From: Paenibacillus tyrphae | GTDB lineage: Bacteria; Bacillota; Bacilli; Paenibacillales; NBRC-103111 | Length of the DNA stretch: 64,000 bases | Assembly: GCF_027925525.1 (NCBI RefSeq) | Contig: NZ_BSDJ01000022.1 | Coordinates: 50,366-114,365 of the forward strand | Direction of reading: 5' to 3' | Part shown: piece after piece, positions 28,401 to 36,204 of the stretch | Position numbering within the stretch: the first letter of the stretch is position 1 | How the letters are laid out: every line of letters starts with the position of its first letter | Position numbers and translations under genes: made by a program | The notes under the pieces: generated by a model | Told to the model about the DNA's origin: nothing | Database searches by the model: none | Seen by the model: the letters and a program-made list of their open reading frames with translations, nothing else

Positions 28401-28496
28401 TTTGACGAAATCCAAATCAACGGTAAAGGTTCTTTCACACTCACTGCAACAACTGCTAACGGTAAATCCGTTACAACTACTGTTGTTATCAACTAA
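25404..28496 (+). CDS. Probable major S-layer protein (N-terminal SLH domains)
   Basis: Secreted surface protein of 1030 aa. Signal peptide MKKSLSAILSLAMAFSMFSS with cleavage near LGA-DA. Three SLH domains lie in roughly residues 30-210 (DLKDLDAATKAKFDEMI, then GYALPYIEAVKAAGITDGYA, then DWAKGYVALAIELKLLSNG). About 800 residues of Lys-, Thr- and Val-rich Ig-like modules follow. Codon choice differs from neighbours, with a narrow set of preferred codons, as expected for a very highly expressed gene. ATG 25404 is preceded by GAGGAGGAG at 25384-25392; ATG 25326, in frame and behind GGGAAGGGGGTG, would add 26 residues before the signal peptide. The lattice should attach to CsaB-pyruvylated polymer. 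Strong terminator after the gene. Confidence 0.9.
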   Translation: MKKSLSAILSLAMAFSMFSSVALGADAKKSSADFTDLKDLDAATKAKFDEMIGAGIFDGVKEGTFGLKDKMNRAQFAKVAALVFNLKVDTSLKTSSFSDVKSDDPANGYALPYIEAVKAAGITDGYAPGQFNPAGDVTKEQLATFLIRGLNKDSEGKNKTGVSDKTVSDWAKGYVALAIELKLLSNGTDGTFGGTSAATRDLLVTSSYEAKKQFVDTNKPAKASVKEVKAVDYNKVQVTLDRDVETDKATFVLKKGTAETKYEARDKDVKWSEDKKVATLTLKDGAKIVEDTYSVTLGGLDASAVDVVTKEFKGEIEKLTKIDFVTANDTIAKSKKVRVQIKPTNQYGQLASFTPGSYTVNVPSPDNNATIKKSSDGTKMYVELTTDGPNVYSGSSTVSINIWSNDYRDISATKVFKIGEYPYVAKVELGEVTYSNNKTAIQASGDKAVVKMTQYDQYGGEITIDSGSLNQKIQDPSAQLIPKGNTVVDNNLGQPKVEDDDGDGVKEVIVKTDKKITGSGEYTLQVYGGGSTASATIKVSASKIATKVEFGDFSKKNLANGDKDVYLDLIAYDADGTKLTADEIVDNVKDKRFNISVNGPLVTGETTDVPASMLDADKKVVLSGENKGKIHFSKVDGKASGSVWIYIQGIYGGDTNKNKSYSTVDARYPVTIKTITEAPNKAVAGAEVKPKFQLIDNYQEVLKEMPTDKINENGKTVSYDVYATVNANGVGATLTTDNGTVVKNGDVVPMKQFSDKELKIATDSNTAVGGTYEVKFTIRKTTNGNVTDETSATKKVTIVNPTSEDLKYSLASIGDIFKTIDDGTYGDDQNKIATSKLAKEVKVIAKDSAGNEIAYPKRILDVVADVYSVARTDTATSTDSFGKPQTKGYVIGNKTGTSNVTARFYDAKGEIKTASGTVTVKGDAPQIASIERDDASKTTNVSGTVKAWSLMGNLTLKDQYGDEFKNDRIIDYDKITRVRYTISDATKVGDKNVAELTSKFDEIQINGKGSFTLTATTANGKSVTTTVVIN

Positions 28497-28510
28497 TCCT
28501 AACGGATTAA

Positions 28511-28543
28511 AAAAAGAAGACCCATACGGGTCTTCTTTTTTTA
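28511..28543 (+). terminator. Strong terminator after the S-layer gene
   Basis: AAAAAGAAGACCC pairs with GGGTCTTCTTTTT around loop ATAC, followed by further T. Confidence 0.95.
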
Positions 28544-28584
28544 TCAAGACCCATTAAATACATATATCCAAAGCAGGTGAACTC

Positions 28585-29175
28585 ATGAAATCAAAAATTA
28601 CTCTCGTCACTGTAATTCTAATCCTTCTTTTCTCAACCATCGTTTACGCCGATTCCAACAATACATCGACCCAGCCTGGTTCTGTAGACGATCCCATCAT
28701 TACCAAAAGCTACTTCGAACAAAACATCGCTAAACAAGTAGCGGATGAGTTCGCTAAACAAAGCGTAAATGAAGAAAAAATCAAACAACTCATCGCAGCT
28801 GAGCTGGCCAAGCAAGGAGCTGGAAGTGGAACTTCCCCATCTGCAGGTTCTGGTGCTGGCAATAACGCTGTCCCCAATTCCGGACTTACCGTCGTCAAGC
28901 TCCAACAAGGACAAACGCTTTACGGCGGTGCTGGCACCGAATTCATTGTCCGAACCGGCAAAGTTGTAGCGGTGAGCTCGGACGATGGAATTCCGGATGT
29001 TACTTCTGGCAAAGATATTGCTGCGGGAGCTACGGTTGAGCTTAACCACTTGCTCATCGTTCCGCGGGAAGGCCGGGGCGTTAAGCCTGACGCCAAGAAC
29101 AAGCAGGAAATTTACGTTATGGTTCGCGGCAGTTACTTAATTATGAATGCAGATGGAACGAAAGCTGCATCATAA
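28585..29175 (+). CDS. Small secreted protein of unknown function
   Basis: 196 aa. A signal peptide (MKSKITLVTVILILLFSTIVYA) is followed by an alpha-helical, charged segment (about 38-78: YFEQNIAKQVADEF, then VNEEKIKQLIAAELAKQ). Next comes a Gly/Ser linker (GAGSGTSPSAGSGAGNN) and a C-terminal beta-rich domain of about 95 residues (VVKLQQGQTLYGGAGTEFIVRTGKVVAV, ELNHLLIVPREGRG, YVMVRGSYLIM). I do not recognise a named family. It follows the S-layer gene by 88 bp, beyond a strong terminator, so it is probably transcribed at a lower level or from its own promoter. GCAGGTGA precedes the ATG. An envelope role is inferred from signal and neighbours. Confidence 0.75.
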   Translation: MKSKITLVTVILILLFSTIVYADSNNTSTQPGSVDDPIITKSYFEQNIAKQVADEFAKQSVNEEKIKQLIAAELAKQGAGSGTSPSAGSGAGNNAVPNSGLTVVKLQQGQTLYGGAGTEFIVRTGKVVAVSSDDGIPDVTSGKDIAAGATVELNHLLIVPREGRGVKPDAKNKQEIYVMVRGSYLIMNADGTKAAS

Positions 29176-29263
29176 TTTTACCCATTTCACCAATCATTCA
29201 TACGTTTGGGGTTCGCCTCGGGAGGGATAATAGCATTACATCATACTTGAGGAGGTATCCCTT

Positions 29264-29533
29264 ATGGCGAAAAGCAACAAGAAAGTGGTACCGGAAAGCG
29301 GAAAAGCGCTGGATATTTTAAAATACGAGATCGCTGCTGAGCTGGGGCTTCCAGTTGGCAAACAGTTGGCTAACGCTAATGTTGAATTTGCTACTGAGCT
29401 CGGTTCGATCCCTGCTGCTTCGATTAAAGAAGACTATTGGGGACACATTGCTTCCCGAGATGCGGGTGCTGTAGGCGGCACGATTACAGCAAGATTAATC
29501 AAAAAGGCTGAAGAAATGATGTTGAGCTTGTAA
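29264..29533 (+). CDS. Alpha/beta-type small acid-soluble spore protein
   Basis: DNA-coating protein of the dormant spore core, 89 aa. Family marks are ILKYEIAAELGLP, the germination-protease site VEFATELG (expected cut between Glu41 and Phe42), and the C-terminal GGTITARLIKKAEEMM that binds DNA. The Lys-rich N-terminus and length are typical. GAGGAGGT lies upstream of the ATG. Such genes are sigma-G dependent; CATACTT at 29242 resembles part of a sigma-G -10 but no matching -35 is seen at the right distance. It is monocistronic between the surface-protein region and metK. Confidence 0.95.
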   Translation: MAKSNKKVVPESGKALDILKYEIAAELGLPVGKQLANANVEFATELGSIPAASIKEDYWGHIASRDAGAVGGTITARLIKKAEEMMLSL

Positions 29534-29589
29534 AAAAGAAGACAATTATCAACAGGAATGTTAATTTTACGCGATCTCATCATATTTTA

Positions 29590-29618
29590 TTGACAGCCTT
29601 CTACAAATCCAGTAACAT
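29590..29618 (+). promoter_or_regulatory. Candidate sigma-A promoter of metK
   Basis: A perfect TTGACA (29590-29595), 17-nt spacer and TAACAT (29613-29618, 4 of 6). The transcript would start near 29625 and run through a terminator-like hairpin before metK. Confidence 0.55.
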
Positions 29619-29643
29619 ACAATAAGAAGGTAGCAGCTAAAGG

Positions 29644-29676
29644 AACCTTTTCCACCCGGAAAAGGTTGATTTTTTG
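29644..29676 (+). terminator. Terminator-like hairpin in the metK leader
   Basis: AACCTTTTCC and GGAAAAGGTT form a perfect 10-bp stem around ACCC, followed by GATTTTTTG. It stands between the best promoter and the metK ribosome site, about 50 nt before the start codon, so it may attenuate metK or may end the SASP transcript. No SAM-I (S-box) riboswitch consensus precedes it. Confidence 0.75.
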
Positions 29677-29727
29677 TATGTGGACTTCAGCCTTTATCCA
29701 TAATAAAAGCAGTAGGAGGTTGTTTTC

Positions 29728-30933
29728 ATGTCCAATTCTGTGGGCCGCCGTTTGTTTACCTCGGAGTCTGTAACTGAGGGGCATCCGGATAAAATTTGTG
29801 ACCAAATTTCCGACTCGGTTCTTGACGCATTTTTGGCGAATGACCCAAATGCTCGCGTAGCTTGTGAAGTTTCCGTAGCTACCGGTTTGGTTCTTGTCAT
29901 CGGTGAAATTACAAGCCAATCGGAATATGTCGATATTCAATCCATTGCACGTCAGGCCATTAAAGATATCGGCTACACTCGTGCGAAATACGGTTTTGAC
30001 TCCCAAACTTGCGCCGTGCTGGTTTCTTTGAACGAGCAGTCGCCTGACATTGCCCAAGGCGTTAACAAAGCGCTTGAAGCCCGTGAAGGCCAAATGACGG
30101 ATGATCAAATCGAAGCCATCGGCGCCGGTGACCAGGGCATGATGTTCGGCTTTGCGGTTAACGAGACACCTGAATTGATGCCGCTGCCGATTTCGCTGTC
30201 CCACCAACTGGCACGCCGCTTGTCGGAAGTTCGTAAAAACGGTACGCTTGCTTACCTCCGTCCAGATGGTAAAACGCAAGTAACCGTAGAGTACGAAGGA
30301 GCTAAACCGGTTCGTGTCGATACGATCGTTGTTTCTACCCAGCATGCCGAAGAAGTATCGTTGGAGCAGATCCAAGCCGACATTAAAGAACACGTTATCA
30401 AGCCGATTGTTCCGGCAGCTTTGATTGACGATAATACCAAATACTTTATCAATCCGACAGGCCGTTTTGTTATCGGTGGACCGCAAGGTGATGCTGGTTT
30501 GACCGGCCGTAAAATCATCGTCGATACGTACGGCGGATACGCGCGTCATGGCGGCGGCGCGTTCTCCGGCAAGGATCCGACGAAGGTCGACCGTTCCGGT
30601 GCTTACGCGGCTCGTTACGTTGCCAAAAACATCGTAGCTGCAGGTCTTGCCGACAAATGCGAAGTTCAACTCGCTTATGCGATTGGCGTAGCGAAGCCGG
30701 TATCGATTTCTGTCGATACGTTCGGGACAGGCAAAGTAAGCGAAGAGAAGCTGGTCGAAATCGTTCGTAAAAACTTTGACCTGCGTCCAGCCGGCATTAT
30801 TAAAATGCTCGACCTGCGTCGTCCGATCTACAAGCAAACGGCAGCTTACGGTCATTTTGGCCGCACTGACATTGATTTGCCTTGGGAGCGTACGGATAAA
30901 GCGGAGCAGCTGAAAGCTGACGCGCAAGCTTAA
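29728..30933 (+). CDS. metK: S-adenosylmethionine synthetase
   Basis: Cytoplasmic enzyme making SAM from methionine and ATP; 401 aa, normal length. Signatures: [20 protein letters not shown] at about residues 16-35, the hexapeptide GAGDQG, and the phosphate loop [28 protein letters not shown] precedes the ATG. SAM is the donor for the methyltransferase domains encoded further right in this window. Confidence 0.98.
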   Translation: MSNSVGRRLFTSESVTEGHPDKICDQISDSVLDAFLANDPNARVACEVSVATGLVLVIGEITSQSEYVDIQSIARQAIKDIGYTRAKYGFDSQTCAVLVSLNEQSPDIAQGVNKALEAREGQMTDDQIEAIGAGDQGMMFGFAVNETPELMPLPISLSHQLARRLSEVRKNGTLAYLRPDGKTQVTVEYEGAKPVRVDTIVVSTQHAEEVSLEQIQADIKEHVIKPIVPAALIDDNTKYFINPTGRFVIGGPQGDAGLTGRKIIVDTYGGYARHGGGAFSGKDPTKVDRSGAYAARYVAKNIVAAGLADKCEVQLAYAIGVAKPVSISVDTFGTGKVSEEKLVEIVRKNFDLRPAGIIKMLDLRRPIYKQTAAYGHFGRTDIDLPWERTDKAEQLKADAQA

Positions 30934-30958
30934 TATTTTTTCCAGATCTGTCTAAGCA

Positions 30959-30992
30959 AGACGGTCCGTTCTTTTCGCGGATCGTCTTTTTG
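30959..30992 (+). terminator. Rho-independent terminator after metK
   Basis: AGACGGTCCG pairs with CGGATCGTCT (one G-U pair), followed by TTTTTGC. Confidence 0.85.
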
Positions 30993-31091
30993 CATTTTTG
31001 TCGATTTTTATAACCTGTGATTATCGTAACTTTTTGGATAGTCATTGAGTCTATATAAAAGGAGAGTGGAAAACGAGAGGAGAACAGAAAC

Positions 31092-33710
31092 GTGATTGTG
31101 CAAAAGAAATGGCGAAAATTGTCGGGTGCCGTTTTGGCCGTGTCGTTGCTGCTGTCTACATGGTCGGTACCGTATAGGGCAGAAGCGGCGGATTCGGCTC
31201 CGACAGTCGTAAGCCAAGAAATTTTGACAACCGGAGCCGTGTTGAAAAAATATGTATGGCAGTTCACGAGAAGCAAAAAAGACGTCAAAGTCAATGCGAA
31301 TGTCGTAGAAGTCGATTTGACGAACCCATATGTCAAGCTGGATGTCATGACAGGGACCGAGAACCAGTTTACGCGCAAGCAAAGCGTGCTGGGTATGGCC
31401 ACGGAAACGAAAGCTGTCGCAGGGGTAAACGGCGACTTTTATAACACCCAGGCGGAAGGTGTCCCGATGGGACCGGAGATTGCCAACGGGCAGTTGATGG
31501 CAACGCCGCCGTATTTGCCGGGCTTCTATTCGTTTGCGCTGGACAAGGACAACAAGCCTATTGTGGACCTGTTCACGTTTAAAGGCTCTATTATTGCAAA
31601 AGATGGACAGAGCTACGCGCTTGGCGGGATTAACAAGACCTACTATTGGTTCGAGCCCGGCGGCGAGCACAGTCATATCGACGGTTTGTTCATGTATACG
31701 AACGCTTGGGGACAAGTGGACCGTTCCAATGACGGCGTGACCGTTCCAACGGAAATTTTGGTGCAGAACGGTATCGTTAAAGAAATTGCAGATAACAGCA
31801 TTATTAAAATGATTGCTCCGAAAGACGGGTATATTTTGCGCGCATCGGGCAAAGCTGCCGATTTTATCCGAGCACATGTCAAAGTGGGCGATCCGCTGAA
31901 GGCAGACTATCAGATCCTGCCTCAGGACCCGAACAAGAAGTATGATGCGAGTACGTTCAAAATGATGATCGGCGGTCACACGATTTTGGTGGATGAAGGC
32001 AAGCCATCGGAATTTTCGCGCCCGGTGGACGATCTTTGCTGCACGCGTTCGCGGACGGCGCTCGGCTATTCCAAGGACCAGAAGACAGCCTACGTCATTA
32101 CAGCGGACTACAGCGGCGACAGCAAAGGCTTATCGATGAAAGAGCTGCAGCAGTTCATGATTCAAGTAGGCGTATGGAAAGGACTTAACCTTGACGGAGG
32201 AGGTTCCACACAGATGGTAGCCCGGCCGCTGGGCGAAATGACGCCGGTGCTTGTGAATAAGACCGAAACCGGAATTCAGCGGAAAGTCGTGAACGGGGTA
32301 GGGGTATTCTCGACCGCGCCGCAGGGTGAAGTGAAGGAACTGTTTATTCAGGCGCCAAGCGTGCTGTTTGTCGGCGAGCAGGCTCCGCTTCGTTTTAAAG
32401 CGTACGACGTCTTTTACAACCCAGTGGTCGACACCGATAAAATTACGGCACAATGGATCGTAGCCGGCAATAAGGGTACGTTCAAAGATAACATATTTAC
32501 TCCAAACCAACCGGGAATAAGCAAAGTCACGGCGGTATCGGGTCAAGGCACCTCAACGGCGGATGTCGAAGTCGTGGGCCGGAATCAGCTGACCAGCATG
32601 AAAATTACGGCTGATAACCTCGCGCTGTCCGAAGGCGAAACGTACAAGCTGCCGGTCGTTGCGACAACGTCGTCTGGCAAGACGAGAGAAATTCCGCCGG
32701 AGCTCATTCAATGGGAAGTGCTTGGCATCCAAGGCGAAGTTACGAATGGTGTACTGAAAGTGACAAGCTTAGCAGGAAGCACGGGTGCACAGTTGATCGC
32801 ACGATACGACGGTTTCAGCACGACGACGAGCATTCCTGTCGGGATTGACAAGGTGTGGTATGATCTGGACAAAGAGTCTGTGATGACGCTGCCGGATGCG
32901 AAGCCGCAAGAAGTGGCCGCTTCCGTCTACACCGTTCCTGACGCGAACGGCAACAAATATTTGGAGTTAGTCTACGACTTCACGCAAGGAAAAGGCACCA
33001 AATGGGCTTATGCGACGATGGATACCCGCATTCTTATTGAGGGCGAGCCGCAATATATGAAAATGAGAGTCAACGGCGACGAGAGCCTGAACTGGCTGCG
33101 TGCGGAGCTGCTTGACAATGCCGGTAAAATTCATTATGTTGATTTCGCAAGAAATATTAACTGGAAAGGCTGGAAGCAAATTACTGCCGATCTGACGGAT
33201 TTGAAGCTGAGCTATCCGATTCGCGTCAAGAGCATCTATGTTGTAAATGAGGAAATCGGCCAGGACGAACGGGCAGCCAAAGGGAAAATCGGCATCGACG
33301 ATATTACTTTTACGTACCGCGGCGCGGTGCAGCAGCCATCGAATAATTCCGTCCGGCTGACAGTCAACAAAAAGGCTGTGACGGTTAACGGCAAAGAAAT
33401 GACGCTGGAACAAGCGCCAGTCATCACAGAGGGTAACACGCTCATCCCGATCCGTTTTGTGACCGATGCTCTGGGTGGAAAGGTGAGCTGGGACGAGAAG
33501 GAGCGCAAGGTAACGATCCTTCGCGGCGGTAAAATGATCGATCTGTGGATCGATAACAAAGACCTGATTGTAAACGGGCAGCGGATTACGGCCGAAGTTC
33601 CGCCGGTCATTATGAAAGATTTGACGATGGTGCCTCTGCGTATTTTGTCCGAGAACCTGGGCTGGAAAGTGACTTGGGATGGAAAAACCCAGCAAATCAC
33701 CCTGCAATAA
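31092..33710 (+). CDS. Secreted phosphodiester glycosidase (NAGPA-like) with copper-amine-oxidase-N-like domains
   Basis: An 872-aa exported protein. Signal peptide to about residue 33 (YRAEA-AD). The NAGPA-like phosphodiester glycosidase domain spans about 60-420, with AGVNGDFYNTQ, RTALGYSKDQKTAYVITAD, GLNLDGGGSTQMV and VVNGVGVFS. Family members cleave GlcNAc-phosphodiester linkages; the natural substrate here is unknown but wall polymers are likely. Ig-like segments follow (about 425-590), then a carbohydrate-binding-like beta domain, and finally a copper-amine-oxidase N-terminal-like domain (about 750-872: NTLIPIRFVTDALGGKVSWD and MVPLRILSENLGWKVTWDG). The latter domain is common on Paenibacillus surface proteins and may serve wall attachment; there is no copper site implied. 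GTG start, GAGAGGAG upstream. Confidence 0.88.
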   Translation: MIVQKKWRKLSGAVLAVSLLLSTWSVPYRAEAADSAPTVVSQEILTTGAVLKKYVWQFTRSKKDVKVNANVVEVDLTNPYVKLDVMTGTENQFTRKQSVLGMATETKAVAGVNGDFYNTQAEGVPMGPEIANGQLMATPPYLPGFYSFALDKDNKPIVDLFTFKGSIIAKDGQSYALGGINKTYYWFEPGGEHSHIDGLFMYTNAWGQVDRSNDGVTVPTEILVQNGIVKEIADNSIIKMIAPKDGYILRASGKAADFIRAHVKVGDPLKADYQILPQDPNKKYDASTFKMMIGGHTILVDEGKPSEFSRPVDDLCCTRSRTALGYSKDQKTAYVITADYSGDSKGLSMKELQQFMIQVGVWKGLNLDGGGSTQMVARPLGEMTPVLVNKTETGIQRKVVNGVGVFSTAPQGEVKELFIQAPSVLFVGEQAPLRFKAYDVFYNPVVDTDKITAQWIVAGNKGTFKDNIFTPNQPGISKVTAVSGQGTSTADVEVVGRNQLTSMKITADNLALSEGETYKLPVVATTSSGKTREIPPELIQWEVLGIQGEVTNGVLKVTSLAGSTGAQLIARYDGFSTTTSIPVGIDKVWYDLDKESVMTLPDAKPQEVAASVYTVPDANGNKYLELVYDFTQGKGTKWAYATMDTRILIEGEPQYMKMRVNGDESLNWLRAELLDNAGKIHYVDFARNINWKGWKQITADLTDLKLSYPIRVKSIYVVNEEIGQDERAAKGKIGIDDITFTYRGAVQQPSNNSVRLTVNKKAVTVNGKEMTLEQAPVITEGNTLIPIRFVTDALGGKVSWDEKERKVTILRGGKMIDLWIDNKDLIVNGQRITAEVPPVIMKDLTMVPLRILSENLGWKVTWDGKTQQITLQ

Positions 33711-33798
33711 TTAGTACTATAAGCTCTCACAATCTTCCGAAAATATGGTACTATATTGCTAGTACGTCCGAGAAAAATGGCGAAGGAGCTTTGTCCGG

Positions 33799-34953
33799 AT
33801 GCAAGTCGACGTTTTTGACCGCGTCATCAGAAATGCCATTGATGTCATGGAAAACAGCAAGTACCAAATTTTTGAGATCTGTGAGAGCGTCCGGGCTGAG
33901 CGCGAAGCGCTGAACAAGGAATTGCAGTCGGTGATTGAGGAAACGAGCCGAACGATCGATACGGTGGACCGATTCGAGGTGGAGTATCGACGCTCCCGTG
34001 TTCGTTTGACCGAAGTGAGCCGCGATTTCAAGCGCTTCAATGAGGAAGATATTCGGGCGGCTTACGAGGCGGCCACCCAACTGCAAGCCCAGCTCGCCAT
34101 TCACCGGGAAAAAGAACTGCATTTGAAAGCAAGACGGGACGACCTGCAGAAACGGTTGAAAAATGTCGACAAACAGCTGGAGCGGGCAGAGTCTTTAGTC
34201 TCTCAATTCAATGTAGTGCTTGAGTACTTATCCGGCGATCTCAATCAAGTGACACGTCTTCTGGAATCGGCCAAAAACCGGCAGCTGCTGGGTCTTAAGA
34301 TCATTTTGGCGCAGGAAGAGGAACGAAAGAGAATTGCCCGGGAAATTCACGACGGCCTTGCGCAAAACATGGCAAACATGGTCCTTCGCACCGAAATTAC
34401 CGAACGCATGTTGGCCAAGCAGGCCTATAATGCCGTAAAAGATGAACTGAATGATTTGAAAACGGGTGTCCGGGGCGGGATTGAAGAGGTTCGCAAGATC
34501 ATTTTCAATCTTCGTCCCATGGCGCTTGACGACCTCGGATTAGTCCCCACTCTGCGTAAGTTTGTGCAGGATTACGAGGAGAGAACGAAGATTCGTACCA
34601 AAATCGAACTGGTCGGAAAAGAAGTCCGCCTGCCATCCGGTATGGAAGTCGCGGTATACCGCTTGGTACAGGAAGCGTTCTCTAACGTCCTCAAGCACGC
34701 GGAAGCCTCCCATGTCTCACTGGAGCTTACGTTCCAGCAGCAGATGATTAAAATAACCGTATCCGATAATGGCGTTGGTTTCAGCACCGACAATATCGAC
34801 AAGAAGATTGCACGCGGCAGTCATTACGGCTTAATGGGCATGCGTGAGCGCGTAGAGCTGCTCGAGGGGCGAATGGACATCGAATCGGCGCCAGGGGCGG
34901 GAACAAAACTATCCATGGTCATCCCGATCAAGTCAGAATCCAAGGAGGAGTAA
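33799..34953 (+). CDS. degS: Sensor histidine kinase DegS
   Basis: Cytoplasmic kinase of the DegS-DegU system controlling motility, exoenzymes and competence in Bacillales. 384 aa. No membrane segment. N-terminal DegS sensor domain with long coiled coil (about 30-165), a HisKA_3 dimerisation domain with the phospho-acceptor His184 in ERKRIAREIHDGLAQ, and a C-terminal ATPase domain with the N box (VQEAFSNVLKHAEAS) and G boxes (DNGVGF, GLMGMRERVE). AAGGAG lies 10 nt before the ATG. The last codons contain the degU ribosome site (AAGGAGGAG), so the pair is translationally linked. Confidence 0.97.
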   Translation: MQVDVFDRVIRNAIDVMENSKYQIFEICESVRAEREALNKELQSVIEETSRTIDTVDRFEVEYRRSRVRLTEVSRDFKRFNEEDIRAAYEAATQLQAQLAIHREKELHLKARRDDLQKRLKNVDKQLERAESLVSQFNVVLEYLSGDLNQVTRLLESAKNRQLLGLKIILAQEEERKRIAREIHDGLAQNMANMVLRTEITERMLAKQAYNAVKDELNDLKTGVRGGIEEVRKIIFNLRPMALDDLGLVPTLRKFVQDYEERTKIRTKIELVGKEVRLPSGMEVAVYRLVQEAFSNVLKHAEASHVSLELTFQQQMIKITVSDNGVGFSTDNIDKKIARGSHYGLMGMRERVELLEGRMDIESAPGAGTKLSMVIPIKSESKEE

Positions 34954-34958
34954 TCAAT

Positions 34959-35684
34959 ATGGACATTATGGGCAGCGCCAAACGCCCGATTAAGCTGGTT
35001 TTAGCAGATGATCACCAGCTGTTTCGCGAGGGGGTCAAACGAATTTTAAATATGGAGAGCGACTTGGAAGTCGTCGGCGAATGCGGCGATGGCATTCAGG
35101 TACTGGAGCTCTGTAATACCTTGAACCCGGACATCGTCTTGATGGACATTAACATGCCTATAGAGAACGGTGTCGTAGCGACGGAGAAATTAAAGGATAT
35201 TTTTCCGGACATTAAAGTGATTATTCTTTCGATTCATGACGATGAGAGCTACGTCTTCGAGACACTTCGTAAAGGGGCTTCCGGTTATCTGTTAAAAGAC
35301 ATGGAAGCGGAATCTTTAATTAACGCGATTCGTTCGGTCGTGGCCGGACATGCCTACATTCATCCGAAAGTGACTGGAAAGCTCATCAACCAGCTTCGTC
35401 GTATGACATATTTGGACGAGCAGGGCGTAGCCGGTTCCGGCGCGGCGTCGAAAGAAGCAGGCGTGAAATACGTGCATATGGACAATAGCCCGCTGACCCG
35501 CCGGGAAGCGGAAGTGCTTCGCTTAATGGCCGAAGGCAAAAGCAACAAAATGATCGGCGAGTTTCTGTATATTAGTGAGAAAACGGTTAAAAATCATGTC
35601 AGCAGCATTTTGCAGAAGATGGAAGTTGACGACCGGACACAAGCGGTTATTATCGCGATTAAAAATGGCTGGGTGACACTGTAA
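34959..35684 (+). CDS. degU: Response regulator DegU
   Basis: DNA-binding response regulator, 241 aa, partner of DegS. Receiver domain with acidic pocket DDHQ, phospho-acceptor Asp63 in IVLMDINMP and the conserved Lys in LLKDMEAE. A linker is followed by the LuxR/NarL helix-turn-helix (LTRREAEVLRLMAEGKSNKM, then ISEKTVKNHVSSILQKM). It starts 5 bp after degS. The linker (about 150-170) is slightly different from B. subtilis, but overall identity is plain. Downstream comF and flagellar genes are among its known regulatory targets in B. subtilis. Confidence 0.97.
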   Translation: MDIMGSAKRPIKLVLADDHQLFREGVKRILNMESDLEVVGECGDGIQVLELCNTLNPDIVLMDINMPIENGVVATEKLKDIFPDIKVIILSIHDDESYVFETLRKGASGYLLKDMEAESLINAIRSVVAGHAYIHPKVTGKLINQLRRMTYLDEQGVAGSGAASKEAGVKYVHMDNSPLTRREAEVLRLMAEGKSNKMIGEFLYISEKTVKNHVSSILQKMEVDDRTQAVIIAIKNGWVTL

Positions 35685-35776
35685 GCGGTTCGCAATAGCT
35701 GCTGTCCTTTCTTCAAGCATGGCAGGAACCATCTCCCTTCAATTGGCATATACTGCTCTTAAGGGAGGGAGCCGCT

Positions 35777-36175
35777 ATGATGTTAGGCTTGGCTTGGATA
35801 ATCGGTTGCTACGCCGCAGGGGTCGCCATCATCCATTGGCTCCATTGGCAGTGGAGGCGATACGGAAAGTCCCGAACAACGCATTATGTGCTGCAAACCT
35901 ACAATAATCAGCTGCAGGTGGAGTGGTATCTTCGCTCGCTGTATTTTTTTTCTTGGATGAAGGGCAAGGCGATATCGGTGACGCTGGCGGATGAAGGTTC
36001 GACGGACGATACGCTTGCGATTGCCCGAAGGTTAAGTCTGGAGCATCAGTTGAGCATCTGTACAATTGCGGAACGGAACTTGGAGGAATGGGTCCTGAAG
36101 CATGCAGATGAACAGGTGGTTGTGGTCCGGCTTAACCAAAACGAAGGTTTAGAAACCGCTTTCAAGTACATGTAA
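35777..36175 (+). CDS. Small protein of unknown function with GT2-like motif
   Basis: 132 aa. One N-terminal hydrophobic helix (LGLAWIIGCYAAGVAIIHWL) then a basic stretch, and a soluble part containing ISVTLADEGSTDDTLAIARR. This looks like the nucleotide-binding strand-turn of family 2 glycosyltransferases (usually VDDGSTDDT), but the rest of such a domain, including a DxD metal site, is absent. GGAGGGAGCC precedes the paired ATG codons at 35777 and 35780. It stands between degU and comFA, where B. subtilis has an unrelated gene (yviA). It could be a conserved Paenibacillus membrane protein; function unknown. Confidence 0.7.
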   Translation: MMLGLAWIIGCYAAGVAIIHWLHWQWRRYGKSRTTHYVLQTYNNQLQVEWYLRSLYFFSWMKGKAISVTLADEGSTDDTLAIARRLSLEHQLSICTIAERNLEEWVLKHADEQVVVVRLNQNEGLETAFKYM

Positions 36176-36204
36176 GCATAAAAATAATTCGAACCAGGTG
36201 ATTC

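Noticed and set aside
29219..29248. Sigma-G promoter of the SASP gene
   Set aside because: CATACTT resembles the -10, but no acceptable -35 lies 17-18 nt upstream and a start there would fall on the ribosome site.
29534..29727. SAM-I (S-box) riboswitch ahead of metK
   Set aside because: The conserved S-box core and its four-helix layout are not found; only a single terminator-like stem is present.
29587..30927. 446-codon open frame on the minus strand opposite metK
   Set aside because: Antisense shadow of a highly conserved gene with biased codons; metK signatures on the plus strand are unambiguous.
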